Assembly: GCA_964517495.1 (NCBI GenBank)
Contig: CAZFER010000032.1
Location: 5,451-69,450 of the forward strand
DNA: 64,000 bases
Reading direction: 5' to 3'
DNA from: CAZFER01 sp964517495
GTDB taxonomy: Bacteria > Hinthialibacterota > Hinthialibacteria > Hinthialibacterales > Hinthialibacteraceae
In this document: positions 1-7,994 of the stretch, one piece after another
Position numbering within the stretch: position 1 is the first letter of the stretch
How the letters are laid out: each line of letters begins with the position of its first letter
The notes under the pieces: generated by a model
Databases searched by the model: none
Seen by the model: only the letters and a program-made list of their open reading frames with translations
Told to the model about the DNA's origin: nothing
Made by a program: the position numbers and the translations under genes

Positions 1-558
1 CTCTATGAAGAGGAAGCGTCTTCCAATACGTCAACATCCTGTATAGTGGCGTTGTCGAGTGATGAATTTGTGGATCATATGCTGCCATTGGAACAAACAC
101 TTAAAACGGTCTTCAAGCAGTCATTATCCTTATTGGATGATAGTGCAAATGGTCTGCCCGATAAATTAAAAGGATTATTTGATCCTAAAAAAACCTGCGA
201 TCGGGAAAGTACCTTAAAAGATCGCCGCGATATGATCGATCAAGCAAATGTCGTCTTAACGCATACTGGACCTCATATGTATGAGTTTTTAGCCCGGGGA
301 AAGAACGTAATATTGTACACCACATCAGAAAGTGAATGGACGACTGCCCAGTGGATGCAATCACAACTGGGTGGTGTGATGGCCTTTAATGCCAGGAAGA
401 AAGAGGGGGATGAGTTGGACTCGCAGTTAAAGAGCGTTCTGGATGCCCCTGAAATTCAAAAAAGAGCTGAAAACAATGCTGAACCTATAATAAAGAAGAA
501 TGGAGCGGCTCATATCGCCTCATTGACAATGGACCGTTGGTTCCAATTGGTTCAATGA
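1..558 (+). CDS. PseG/SpsG-like nucleotide-sugar hydrolase or glycosyltransferase-fold protein, C-terminal part (5' end outside window)
   Basis: The reading frame is open from base 1, so only the last ~185 codons are seen; the GTG at 46 is probably internal. The segment around DQANVVLTHTGPHMYEFLARG resembles the GT-B C-terminal half of PseG/SpsG-type UDP-sugar hydrolases: a short helix, a beta strand, then a Gly/Thr turn that binds the UDP-sugar before a helix of the MYEFLARGK type. PseG proteins make pseudaminic or related nonulosonic acids that decorate flagellin, which would suit the flagellar operon starting 2.2 kb downstream. The call rests on fold-like motifs only. Another GT28-like glycosyltransferase is equally possible. 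Confidence 0.4.
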   Translation, partial: LYEEEASSNTSTSCIVALSSDEFVDHMLPLEQTLKTVFKQSLSLLDDSANGLPDKLKGLFDPKKTCDRESTLKDRRDMIDQANVVLTHTGPHMYEFLARGKNVILYTTSESEWTTAQWMQSQLGGVMAFNARKKEGDELDSQLKSVLDAPEIQKRAENNAEPIIKKNGAAHIASLTMDRWFQLVQ

Positions 559-566
559 ATCATTAT

Positions 567-1604
567 TCATTCAAAAAACCAGAGACGGCCAACTAATTTA
601 TCATCTTCATCAAGTATGGGAGTGGATTTACAAGCGATAGAATTTGACTGATTGGGAAGATTTTCGAGTATAAAATTGTGCGTTTGTTTTGGCTGGTTAT
701 CAATTTGATGAGTAATCACCGACCACTTTGTGTTCGGTTCAGAGTGAAATTTTCCCAACAAAGACAAGAAATCTTGCTTGGATAAATCTTGTGCTTTTTC
801 CTGATCGAGTTCAAATAATTCAAGAAAACGCGGATTGGCAATCGTGACTGAACCGGAACGGTCGGTAATCACCATACCTTGGGACATCTCCTTAAGTACA
901 GCGGAAAAACTTCGATTTTTCGCTTCGAGCTCAGTGGTACGATCTCCCAGGTCAAGCAGGGCTTCTTGAAGCTCAGCGGTCCGTTCCTGTAACTTCCCAT
1001 TGGAACTTTCGAGTTCCTTCTTCAATTGAAGCAACTGCTGATTGGTTTGGCCCAATTCCTTGTTTTTCTCTTCAAAAAGAGAAAGGGTTTGCACAAGGTT
1101 AAGGTTTTGCATGCGCAGTTCTTCGAAGAGGGTGGGGTTTTTCCTGGAGGAAAACTTGTCCTGGAAAAAATTAACGATATTTCTTGCAAGGGTTTTGGTG
1201 GATTCTTTCTTCTTCTTGGTCAGCCGTATATGAGTCCCTTCACCAGGCTCAGATTCAATTTCGATTGTATCCATCAACCGTTTCATGGCGGGTATGCCAC
1301 GTAAAGCCGTGGAAACCCCACGTTTGGTGGTTAAGAGCTCTCTTTTTTGTTCTTCGGTAAAACCAGGGCCATTATCCTCTCCCTCCACTTGGAGAATTAA
1401 GTCCTTGTCTTCTGTCAGCAGGGAAAAAGTAATTTTCCCCCCTTTCCCATGTTCAAGAATATTCTTGCAGAGTTCGAAGACAGACGTGGTCACTTGAAGC
1501 TGTTCGGTTGTCCCAAAGCCTAATTCTTCACAAATAACCCGAGCTCGATCCCGCGATGCCAGAATGTCTTTTTCTTCTTGAATATCGATCGAATAAATTT
1601 CCAT
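567..1604 (-). CDS. RsbT-like serine kinase/ATPase domain with coiled coil and PAS domain
   Basis: 345 aa. Residues ~5-130 form a GHKL ATPase of the RsbW/RsbT class: N-box ELCKNILEHG (44-53), G1 box DNGPGF (77-82) and G2 box GEGTHIRL (121-128). Residues ~155-232 are strongly heptad-patterned coiled coil (repeated LQ/EL). Residues ~233-345 are a PAS domain (MVITDRSGSVTIANPRF). There is no phosphoacceptor His/DHp region and no receiver, so this is not a classical histidine kinase. It more likely acts in a partner-switching or anti-sigma circuit, possibly with a STAS protein such as the one at 34477-34845. It lies convergent with the upstream partial gene and is transcribed alone. Domain assignment is solid; the role is inferred. 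Confidence 0.7.
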   Translation of the reverse strand: MEIYSIDIQEEKDILASRDRARVICEELGFGTTEQLQVTTSVFELCKNILEHGKGGKITFSLLTEDKDLILQVEGEDNGPGFTEEQKRELLTTKRGVSTALRGIPAMKRLMDTIEIESEPGEGTHIRLTKKKKESTKTLARNIVNFFQDKFSSRKNPTLFEELRMQNLNLVQTLSLFEEKNKELGQTNQQLLQLKKELESSNGKLQERTAELQEALLDLGDRTTELEAKNRSFSAVLKEMSQGMVITDRSGSVTIANPRFLELFELDQEKAQDLSKQDFLSLLGKFHSEPNTKWSVITHQIDNQPKQTHNFILENLPNQSNSIACKSTPILDEDDKLVGRLWFFE

Positions 1605-1750
1605 GAGTGTTCCACAGCCGTTTCAAAATAACGTACGCATTCAAGAAACGTTATTGAATTATATCAACCTTCCTGGAGGATTATGCCGCACAAACCGTGT
1701 CTCGTTTCATAATCGTTACAGTGAATCATACGCCTGATTGTTACCGGCTT

Positions 1751-2410
1751 TCAAGGTGTTGTTGGTTGAATGTTCCCAGATGGCAAACTGGGTGTTAAGG
1801 GTGATGAGTCTGATGAGGGGCGTGATTGGAGTTCAGGCGTCACTTCCCGAATATAATCCGCAAAGCGATCCTCTGCTGATTTTGCACTTAATTCAGATGT
1901 ATCTTCCTCTGATTGGGATTCATCCTCGGCGCCAACCACATGATATTTTGGACCTTCCTCTTCCTGTGCGAATTGGGCTTTTTCACCAATATAAAATTTT
2001 GTGGTTTCGACTGGAAGGCCATCCACACTAAATAATACTTTCCATTCCCCTATTCCCCCAAGTTTCATTAATCGCCGCATTTGAAATTCTATTCCGATGA
2101 AATCCTTTTTAGGGTAACGTATTTCCTCTTGCGCTGCCACATTGCTTAATGGATTAACCAACTCGATGGTTGCCCACGAATTTTTATCCTCTGATGAAAA
2201 ACCTGCCACCACAATAACACGCGGATCCTTCTCAGGCAGGAACTCATCTGTAACACCCACCCAACGATTATCCTGGGATAATCCTTTACACGTAAAAAGA
2301 TCGCGTTGAGCCGTGGTCGCGGGTTTCATTGCGATTCGTTGGTTACTTGTACAGGATGAAAAGGCCACTAAGACAGCAACTATGATGATAAGGTTAAGTA
2401 AAGATTTCAT
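1751..2410 (-). CDS. Putative lipoprotein of unknown function
   Basis: 219 aa. It begins with a positively charged n-region and a hydrophobic stretch ending in the lipobox AFSSC (Cys20), so it should be a lipidated envelope protein. Residues ~35-150 are beta-rich. The C-terminal ~70 residues are acidic, then Ser/Pro-rich (PSSDSSPLTPSLPSG), and look disordered. I recognise no family. It is divergent from the flagellar operon across a ~350-bp spacer. Confidence 0.6.
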   Translation of the reverse strand: MKSLLNLIIIVAVLVAFSSCTSNQRIAMKPATTAQRDLFTCKGLSQDNRWVGVTDEFLPEKDPRVIVVAGFSSEDKNSWATIELVNPLSNVAAQEEIRYPKKDFIGIEFQMRRLMKLGGIGEWKVLFSVDGLPVETTKFYIGEKAQFAQEEEGPKYHVVGAEDESQSEEDTSELSAKSAEDRFADYIREVTPELQSRPSSDSSPLTPSLPSGNIQPTTP

Positions 2411-2761
2411 TTGTTATCCTCGTTTCTGGCACCAGGCAAGTATTCTATCCACGATAAGAATATTCCGTCAAGCGATGCTTTGTTTAAAAAAGGCATACTA
2501 TTTGCTTATCCTGAAATATGAATTTGTTCCATTAATTAAAAAAACGTCTTGATATGACAAGAAGTTATATCACAAGGATAGAAAGTTCATAGGGTCTTTA
2601 ACCACTGGAAACTTTTTAGTTCGTTTTGGAACACAGGAAAGCAAAGAACAAGGGAAACAAATTGAAATATGGAAAAATCTGCTTGACAAGGCAAATTTTA
2701 ACCACGTATAATATTTTATAATCATTAAACTTGAGTTATCTCATTTAAAGGGGCTTGTAAA
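2411..2761. other. Divergent intergenic region between lipoprotein and flagellar operon
   Basis: About 350 bp with no credible gene. It holds the sigma70 promoter for the flagellar operon at its right end and, near 2550-2575, a short inverted repeat (TGATAT...ATATCA). The left part must contain the leftward promoter of the lipoprotein gene, which I cannot pinpoint. Confidence 0.5.
2683..2712 (+). promoter_or_regulatory. Sigma70-type promoter of the flagellar operon
   Basis: TTGACA at 2683-2688 and TATAAT at 2707-2712 are both perfect hexamers, separated by 18 bp. They lie ~50 bp upstream of the fliL start and face the operon. No sigma28 or sigma54 consensus is seen here, which suggests housekeeping-sigma control of the export-apparatus genes. 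Confidence 0.7.
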
Positions 2762-3292
2762 ATGGGTGATGTACCAGAACAACAAGATGTTCAACAGGAA
2801 GATAAACCTAAAAGTAAATTGCCACTTATTATCATAAGTTTCGTGATTTTATTGGCAATTATTATTTTTAGTGCCATGAGTATGCTTAGTACAGGTGGTG
2901 AACAAACCGAAGGAAAATCAGATATTGATAATAAAATAGGGTACATGTACAGTTTCCCGGAACCATTCACGAATAATCTACTTCCGCCTGACGATCAATA
3001 TCTAGTGACTGTGGAAGTTACGCTTGAGATTAAAAGTAAACCACCTCATTCAGAATCTGATGCCTTGTTGGAATTAGGAATTGATACGAAAGATAAAGAT
3101 GCCTTGAACCACAGCAAAATGCCTAAAGTAGTCGAAATCATCAATACTGTTTTTCAAACAAAAAACAAAGCCGAAGTGACCAATCAACCAGGCAAAGAAC
3201 GAATAAAAGCACAGATTAGAAATGGCATCAATGCAATATTAGAAAAAGGTAAAATAGAATCGGTTATCCTGGAAAAGTTTATCATTAATTAA
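2762..3292 (+). CDS. fliL: Flagellar basal body-associated protein FliL
   Basis: 176 aa. It has a short hydrophilic N-terminus, one transmembrane helix (~20-42, Ile/Leu-rich) and a periplasmic domain with the FliL signature: the segment YSFPEPFTNN, then LVTVEVTLEIK and the C-terminal IESVILEKFIIN. FliL is a single-span inner-membrane protein that surrounds the stators and supports torque. AAAGGGG precedes the ATG. First gene of the flagellar operon, 32 bp before fliM, which is the classical fliL-fliM order. Confidence 0.88.
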   Translation: MGDVPEQQDVQQEDKPKSKLPLIIISFVILLAIIIFSAMSMLSTGGEQTEGKSDIDNKIGYMYSFPEPFTNNLLPPDDQYLVTVEVTLEIKSKPPHSESDALLELGIDTKDKDALNHSKMPKVVEIINTVFQTKNKAEVTNQPGKERIKAQIRNGINAILEKGKIESVILEKFIIN

Positions 3293-3324
3293 ACTTTTTC
3301 TTATAAACAAAGCGGGTAGCACTT

Positions 3325-4323
3325 ATGGCGGATATTCTATCACAGAGTGAAATTGATGCGCTCTTGTCAGCCTTTGCCACCGGAGAAGGGGCTCCGGAAA
3401 TTGGAGGGGCTGAAGAGGACGAACAGGTTCGTGAGGTTAAAGTTTATGACTTTAACCATCCGGACCGTTTTTCCAAAGATCAAATCCGCACCATGCATAA
3501 CTTGCATGACCACTTTGCTCGTATTTTTTCGATTTCCTTATCCGCTTTCCTCCGAACCATCGTTGAAGTTAAACTGGTTTCTGTTGATCAAATTTCCTAT
3601 GAGGAATTTATTCGCTCGATTCCCAATCCTACCTCTTTGAATGTTATCAACATGGACCCGCTTGAAGATAAAGCTTTAATCGAATTATCTCCCACCCTCT
3701 CATTCCCGGTCATCGATCGATTAATGGGTGGTGCGGGGAATGTTTTCAAGAAAAACCGGGAATTGACTGAAATTGAACAAACCATTATTGAAAAAGTCCT
3801 CTATCGTGCTTTTGATTGTCTCCATGAAGCCTGGGCCAATGTTATCCCCTTAAATCTTTCGCTTGAACAATCAGAAACCAATCCCCAACTGTTGTTGCAG
3901 CAATACCTCCCGTCGGAAATGGTTATTTTGATGACTTTCGAAGTAACCCTGGGAGAGATATCAGGAACATTGTCTTTCTGTATTCCTTATCCCACCCTCG
4001 AGCCGGTTGCCAATCAACTCTCCAGTACCTCATGGTTCTCTGCTGGAAAAAAAGAATTGTCGGATGAACATGCCGAAACATTATATGACCGGCTCCGCAG
4101 GGTCAATATTCCCATAATCGCGTATGTTGGATCAGCTGAATTGAGATTGAAAGAATTGCTTGAATTAAAAAATGGTGACGTCGTCCAATTAAATCGCCGG
4201 ACAGACGAAGAAATTGTCGTGCAGATTGGCAATGAATATCGTTATTTTGCCAAACCCGGCAAGAAACGCGGACATAATGCAGTTCGAATTACCAAGATCA
4301 TCACTGGACCGGATGACGTATAA
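3325..4323 (+). CDS. fliM: Flagellar motor switch protein FliM
   Basis: 332 aa, the usual family length. The N-terminus SQSEIDALLSAF carries the EIDALL peptide that binds phosphorylated CheY. A CheC-like middle domain (~45-235, with RTMHNLHDHFAR and the GGAGN region) stacks FliM around the C-ring. The C-terminal SpoA domain (~255-325, LKNGDVVQLNRRTDEEIVVQIG) binds FliN. It lies between fliL and fliY, the standard order. Confidence 0.95.
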   Translation: MADILSQSEIDALLSAFATGEGAPEIGGAEEDEQVREVKVYDFNHPDRFSKDQIRTMHNLHDHFARIFSISLSAFLRTIVEVKLVSVDQISYEEFIRSIPNPTSLNVINMDPLEDKALIELSPTLSFPVIDRLMGGAGNVFKKNRELTEIEQTIIEKVLYRAFDCLHEAWANVIPLNLSLEQSETNPQLLLQQYLPSEMVILMTFEVTLGEISGTLSFCIPYPTLEPVANQLSSTSWFSAGKKELSDEHAETLYDRLRRVNIPIIAYVGSAELRLKELLELKNGDVVQLNRRTDEEIVVQIGNEYRYFAKPGKKRGHNAVRITKIITGPDDV

Positions 4324-4342
4324 ATAAAAAAGTAGGTCAACT

Positions 4343-5395
4343 ATGTGTGCAGAAGCATTAACTCAAGATGAAATTGACGCGTTGCTGCGCGGAGAGCCAC
4401 CTCCAGAGAAACCGTCACAGATTACTCCTGAAGAGGAGGACACCATCAATCTCTACTCGAATTTGGTGGGTGATTGTGGGAGCGATGTTTTATCCACGTT
4501 GACGGGAGAGTCTGTAACCACCTCGGTTGGGGAATTCAAAGAGACCGATCCGGATACCATTAGCAGCGATGTTGAAAGTGAAATTGTTGTCGCTGAGTTG
4601 AATTATAAAGGCATGATTCAAGGGAAAACCACCATCATCATGCCAGTCAACACCGCTTTGAAATTGGCAACTCAAATGACCGGAGGTGGGGCGGAAAGCG
4701 AATTTGGCGATTTAGAGGAAAGCGCGCTTAGTGAAGCGATTCAATCACTATACAGTTCAGTCAACACCCAACTGTCACAACAAATCGGCAGTGACATCCA
4801 AATGGATGCACCGGATGTTACCACCCAACCCGGAAATTTGCATGAACTGTTGCCCGAATCGCCGGAGCGATTAATCATTGTCGATTATAAGATTGAATCG
4901 GATGATATAAGTGGTCCTATTTACCAGTTAATACCTCGAAATCTATTGCATTCAATTTCGTCAGCTCTTTCCGGTGAAACACCCGCTCCGGTTGAGGATA
5001 TTACCTCGGGAAGGGAGTTTGGTACGTCCTCCAAAGTCCCGCCTGTTATGTCAGCGCCTGCGGCTTTTTCACCGGGCGGCGGGGGTGGTATGCCAGGGAT
5101 GCAGCAGTATCAACCTTCTCAGCCCTCTGTTGATATCTCCAACCTCGATCTGATCCTCGATATCTCAGTCGAAATCAAAGTGGAGTTGGGCCGAACTCAC
5201 CGTAAAATACGTGAAGTGTTGGAACTCGGACCTTCCTCTGTTGTGGAACTGGATCATCTGGCGGGTGAACCCATCGACATTCTGGTGAATGATAAACTCT
5301 TCGCCAAAGGTGAAGTGGTTGTTATCGATGAAAACTTTGGTGTCCGAATCACCGATATTCTGAGTATTGAAGAACGGATTGAAGCGCTTAAATAA
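4343..5395 (+). CDS. fliY: FliY-type motor switch phosphatase/FliN fusion
   Basis: 350 aa with three parts. The N-terminal peptide ALTQDEIDALLRGE resembles the CheY-binding peptide of FliM. A CheC-like domain spans ~35-205. After a Gly/Pro/Gln-rich linker (~210-265, including PGGGGGMPGM) comes a FliN-type SpoA domain (~268-350). FliY joins the C-ring and in Firmicutes and Thermotoga dephosphorylates CheY-P. In the CheC phosphatase motif [D/S]xxxExxN-x22-P, the sequence SALSEAIQ followed by 22 residues and Pro keeps Ser, Glu and Pro but has Gln in place of Asn. That site may therefore be weakened or inactive. Separated by 19 bp from fliM. Confidence 0.88.
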   Translation: MCAEALTQDEIDALLRGEPPPEKPSQITPEEEDTINLYSNLVGDCGSDVLSTLTGESVTTSVGEFKETDPDTISSDVESEIVVAELNYKGMIQGKTTIIMPVNTALKLATQMTGGGAESEFGDLEESALSEAIQSLYSSVNTQLSQQIGSDIQMDAPDVTTQPGNLHELLPESPERLIIVDYKIESDDISGPIYQLIPRNLLHSISSALSGETPAPVEDITSGREFGTSSKVPPVMSAPAAFSPGGGGGMPGMQQYQPSQPSVDISNLDLILDISVEIKVELGRTHRKIREVLELGPSSVVELDHLAGEPIDILVNDKLFAKGEVVVIDENFGVRITDILSIEERIEALK

Positions 5396-5421
5396 TGGAT
5401 ATGACAAGGAGTGGATAGGGT

Positions 5422-5838
5422 ATGGCGCAGCACTCGGAATTAAAACTAATTGATTTACTCTCGCTTCGTCCGGGATCGTTGCTGCATTTACACACCGTAA
5501 AAGGGGAACCGGCCTGTACTTTGGCTGAGCAATTGTTACGATGTGAAGGATGGAAAGAAGAAATTAGCCATGCTGCCTTTCCGGAAGGAGATGATCAAAC
5601 TCGGCACAATTTCTCTAAGTTGTTGGATATCCCCATAGATACTCAAGTTATTGTGCGCCATCCAAAGGATAATGTTGTTGAGATTTTACGTTTAAACTCC
5701 GCCGGGTGGCATGATATTTTGTCTCGAGTGGGATATCATGTTGATGTGATGGTTGATGGCCGAATCTTCGCATCAGGTGAGATAGTGGATACCCAAAATG
5801 AAAGTGGTATTCGAATAGAGAAAATGGCTGCTTTATAA
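5422..5838 (+). CDS. fliN: Second FliN-like SpoA-domain protein
   Basis: 138 aa. The C-terminal half (~62-136) fits a SpoA/FliN fold: LLDIPIDTQVIVRHPKDNVVEIL, then VDVMVDGRIFASGEIV, then ESGIRIEKM, matching the strand order of FliN (intended role, 'VNxKLxAxGEVV', 'FGVRITEI'). The N-terminal ~60 residues also look like a degenerate second SpoA copy (LSLRPGSLLHLHTVKGEPACTL). It follows fliY by 26 bp and precedes fliO, where a plain fliN usually sits. Similarity to canonical FliN is weak, so it may be a third C-ring component rather than a replacement. Confidence 0.6.
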   Translation: MAQHSELKLIDLLSLRPGSLLHLHTVKGEPACTLAEQLLRCEGWKEEISHAAFPEGDDQTRHNFSKLLDIPIDTQVIVRHPKDNVVEILRLNSAGWHDILSRVGYHVDVMVDGRIFASGEIVDTQNESGIRIEKMAAL

Positions 5839-5968
5839 ATTTGTTTTTGTTCAGGTCAGCGGCTTGTTGGTTTGACAGCACCTTGCATTTATCGAGCCGT
5901 TGTTCCGTAGCGTTGAATGTTTTTCACGTTTTAACCTTTGCTGCCGGTTAGAACAATTGGGTTGAGGG

Positions 5969-5994
5969 CCGCAAGATCCTACGTTGTCTTGCGG
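5969..5994 (+). other. Stem-loop in the fliN-like/fliO spacer
   Basis: CCGCAAGA (5969-5976) pairs with TCTTGCGG (5987-5994) across a 10-nt loop, inside a 192-bp gap, the longest spacer of the flagellar operon. No U-run follows, so it is more likely an mRNA processing or attenuation element than a terminator. Confidence 0.35.
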
Positions 5995-6030
5995 TGGCCG
6001 GAATGATCTCATTTCGGCAGGTGAAAACTG

Positions 6031-6825
6031 ATGATAATTCAAAAATCATGGGTGGTGTTCGCCGTCTGTGCCGTTCTGCTTTTTGCGGATATAAGCATGG
6101 TGTGCCTTCATGCGGCTGAACAAACCGAACAATCGGTCTCACAGGATATTCAATCTTCCTCTCCTAACCTTACGGCCCAGAAACACGCTGGTACGGTAAG
6201 CGGTGCTACGAATGTCTTAAATGCCACTTCGGCTGTCTCCTCACGTGAAAAGGTATTCAGTGCGTTGCAAACAGCATGGGATGATCTTTCTGCGGAAGGA
6301 AATACCAACACCGTTACGGATGGATCAACCCCTAGCACAAATAACAGCGATTCATCCACAAAATATATTGGCCAAATGTTAATAAGCCTCTCGCTGGTTA
6401 TTCTAATGGCCCTTTCTTTGGCGTGGGGATTCAAACGGTTTGTGCTTAAAAATCGCACCTTGGGCGGAGGTCATATCAATTTGCTCGCTTCATATGCCTT
6501 ATCCCAAAAATCAAAAGTTCATCTATTGCAAGTGGGGGAGGAGTGTTTTCTGGTGGGAGAAGGCAACAATGCTTTATCATTGATTTCCAAGGTGAATTTG
6601 CTGGATGATACCGAACCCCATAACCGGGATGACTATGATTTAGAGTCTTATGAAGAAGAATCTGCCCCTAAAAATAATTCATTCACTTCATTTGAAGACC
6701 GGCTCTCCGATTGGCAGCAATCCCTCAAAGAGCAAAATTTAAGTCAGGAGATGAAAACCAGCCTTTTACTGCTGGGGGGGCTATCAGAGCGTTTGCGCCG
6801 AAAAGGAGGGGAATCAAATGGCTAA
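6031..6825 (+). CDS. fliO: Flagellar biosynthesis protein FliO
   Basis: 264 aa. It has a cleavable signal peptide (~1-30, ending CLHAA), a low-complexity Thr/Ser-rich periplasmic stretch, one transmembrane helix (~112-132, LISLSLVILMALSLAWGF) and the cytoplasmic FliO domain (LLASYALSQKSKVHLLQVGEE, then LVGEGNNALSLISKV). FliO is a chaperone that stabilises the FliP5 core of the export gate. The family is poorly conserved, but the position before fliP and the domain pattern make it secure. An AGGTGA ribosome site precedes the ATG. Its stop overlaps the fliP start by 8 bp. Confidence 0.85.
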   Translation: MIIQKSWVVFAVCAVLLFADISMVCLHAAEQTEQSVSQDIQSSSPNLTAQKHAGTVSGATNVLNATSAVSSREKVFSALQTAWDDLSAEGNTNTVTDGSTPSTNNSDSSTKYIGQMLISLSLVILMALSLAWGFKRFVLKNRTLGGGHINLLASYALSQKSKVHLLQVGEECFLVGEGNNALSLISKVNLLDDTEPHNRDDYDLESYEEESAPKNNSFTSFEDRLSDWQQSLKEQNLSQEMKTSLLLLGGLSERLRRKGGESNG

Positions 6826-7687
6826 GCGTTGGACTCTCCCATTGGTTTTAGTCGTAACAGGATTTCTTCTTTATCCATCTGCCGGGTGGGCACAGGCTAT
6901 AAATGCGCCTGAACCCATTCTTCCTACATTGGGGATTGATGATCCCAACGGTCCCCACCCCAGTGATGTTTCCGTCACTTTGAAGATCCTCTTTTTATTG
7001 ACGATTTTATCACTACTTCCCAGCATTGCCATAATGACCACCTCGTTTATTCGCATTTCTATTGTATTAAGTCTGGTGAGAAGGGCCATCGGAACTCAGC
7101 AAACCCCTTCAAATGAAATCATCGTGGGACTGGCGTTGTTCATGACCTTTTACATCATGACTCCCACGTTTGAAGAGATTAATAATACCGCGATTCAACC
7201 TTATCTAAACCAGGAAATCAAATCGATACCGGTCGGAGAACCGGATGCATTCGGGCGTCCCGTGGAAGGACAACCCATGCTGCCTTTTTATGTCATGCTG
7301 CAACGGGGGGTGATTCCCATCCGTGAATTTATGTGGAGTCAAATCGGCGTAAAAGGGGCACGGGATGTGGCTGTGTTTATGTCCATGGCCGGCATGTCCA
7401 AACCAGAAAATGAGGATGATGTACCCACCCATGTTCTCATCCCGGCGTTTATGATCAGCGAATTAAAAAAAGCATTCATGATGGGATTTATGATTTTTAT
7501 TCCCTTTTTGATTTTGGATATCGTCACCTCATCCGTCCTTATTTCGATGGGGATGTTCCAATTGCCCCCCGCGTTTATTTCGCTGCCATTCAAGATTTTG
7601 TTGTTTGTGCTTGTCGATGGCTGGAGTGTTCTGGTAAGGGCATTGGGTCTTTCATTCATGCAGAATATGGGCGGGATTGTTGGATAA
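6818..7687 (+). CDS. fliP: Flagellar export gate protein FliP
   Basis: 289 aa. A signal peptide (~1-26, ending AGWAQA) is followed by four membrane helices. Family signatures include MTTSFIRISIVLSLVRRAIG and the end motif SEIKKAF-like (ISELKKAFMMGFMIFIPFLI). FliP forms the core helical pore of the flagellar type III export gate with FliQ and FliR. Starts inside the last codons of fliO, implying translational coupling. Confidence 0.96.
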   Translation: MAKRWTLPLVLVVTGFLLYPSAGWAQAINAPEPILPTLGIDDPNGPHPSDVSVTLKILFLLTILSLLPSIAIMTTSFIRISIVLSLVRRAIGTQQTPSNEIIVGLALFMTFYIMTPTFEEINNTAIQPYLNQEIKSIPVGEPDAFGRPVEGQPMLPFYVMLQRGVIPIREFMWSQIGVKGARDVAVFMSMAGMSKPENEDDVPTHVLIPAFMISELKKAFMMGFMIFIPFLILDIVTSSVLISMGMFQLPPAFISLPFKILLFVLVDGWSVLVRALGLSFMQNMGGIVG

Positions 7688-7715
7688 ATCAGCAAAAGAA
7701 AGGAGTGGTGTTGTT

Positions 7716-7994
7716 ATGACGGAATTACGCGTGATTGAACTAGGCCAGTTAATGATGTTTAACGCCTTGATCATTAGCTTGCCCCTTTTGGGAACCGGTT
7801 TGATCGTCGGGATTTTAATCAGTGTGTTTCAGGCCGCCACCCAGATCAACGAACAAACACTGACCATTGTACCCAAACTGCTGGTGGTGGGCACGACATT
7901 TATGTTTTTGATGCCCTGGCTATTGAACCGGGTGTTGGATTTAACCCGGCGTATGTTGAATGAAATTCCATTTGTGGCGAGTAATAGCGGATGA
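7716..7994 (+). CDS. fliQ: Flagellar export gate protein FliQ
   Basis: 92 aa with two transmembrane helices (LIISLPLLGTGLIVGILIS and FMFLMPWLLNRVLDL) and the typical SVFQAATQINEQTL turn of FliQ. I chose the ATG at 7716 because AGGAG (7701-7705) lies 10 nt upstream and the length then matches the family (~89 aa). The longer reading frame from 7677 would overlap the fliP end and add 13 unsupported residues. Overlaps fliR by 4 bp (ATGA). Confidence 0.94.
   Translation: MTELRVIELGQLMMFNALIISLPLLGTGLIVGILISVFQAATQINEQTLTIVPKLLVVGTTFMFLMPWLLNRVLDLTRRMLNEIPFVASNSG

Noticed and set aside
567..1604. Sensor histidine kinase
   Set aside because: No phosphoacceptor domain; the ATPase is N-terminal and of the RsbW/RsbT type.
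2428..2445. Second sigma54 site (CTGGCACCAGGC)
   Set aside because: The -24 half is present but the -12 position reads AAGT rather than TTGC.
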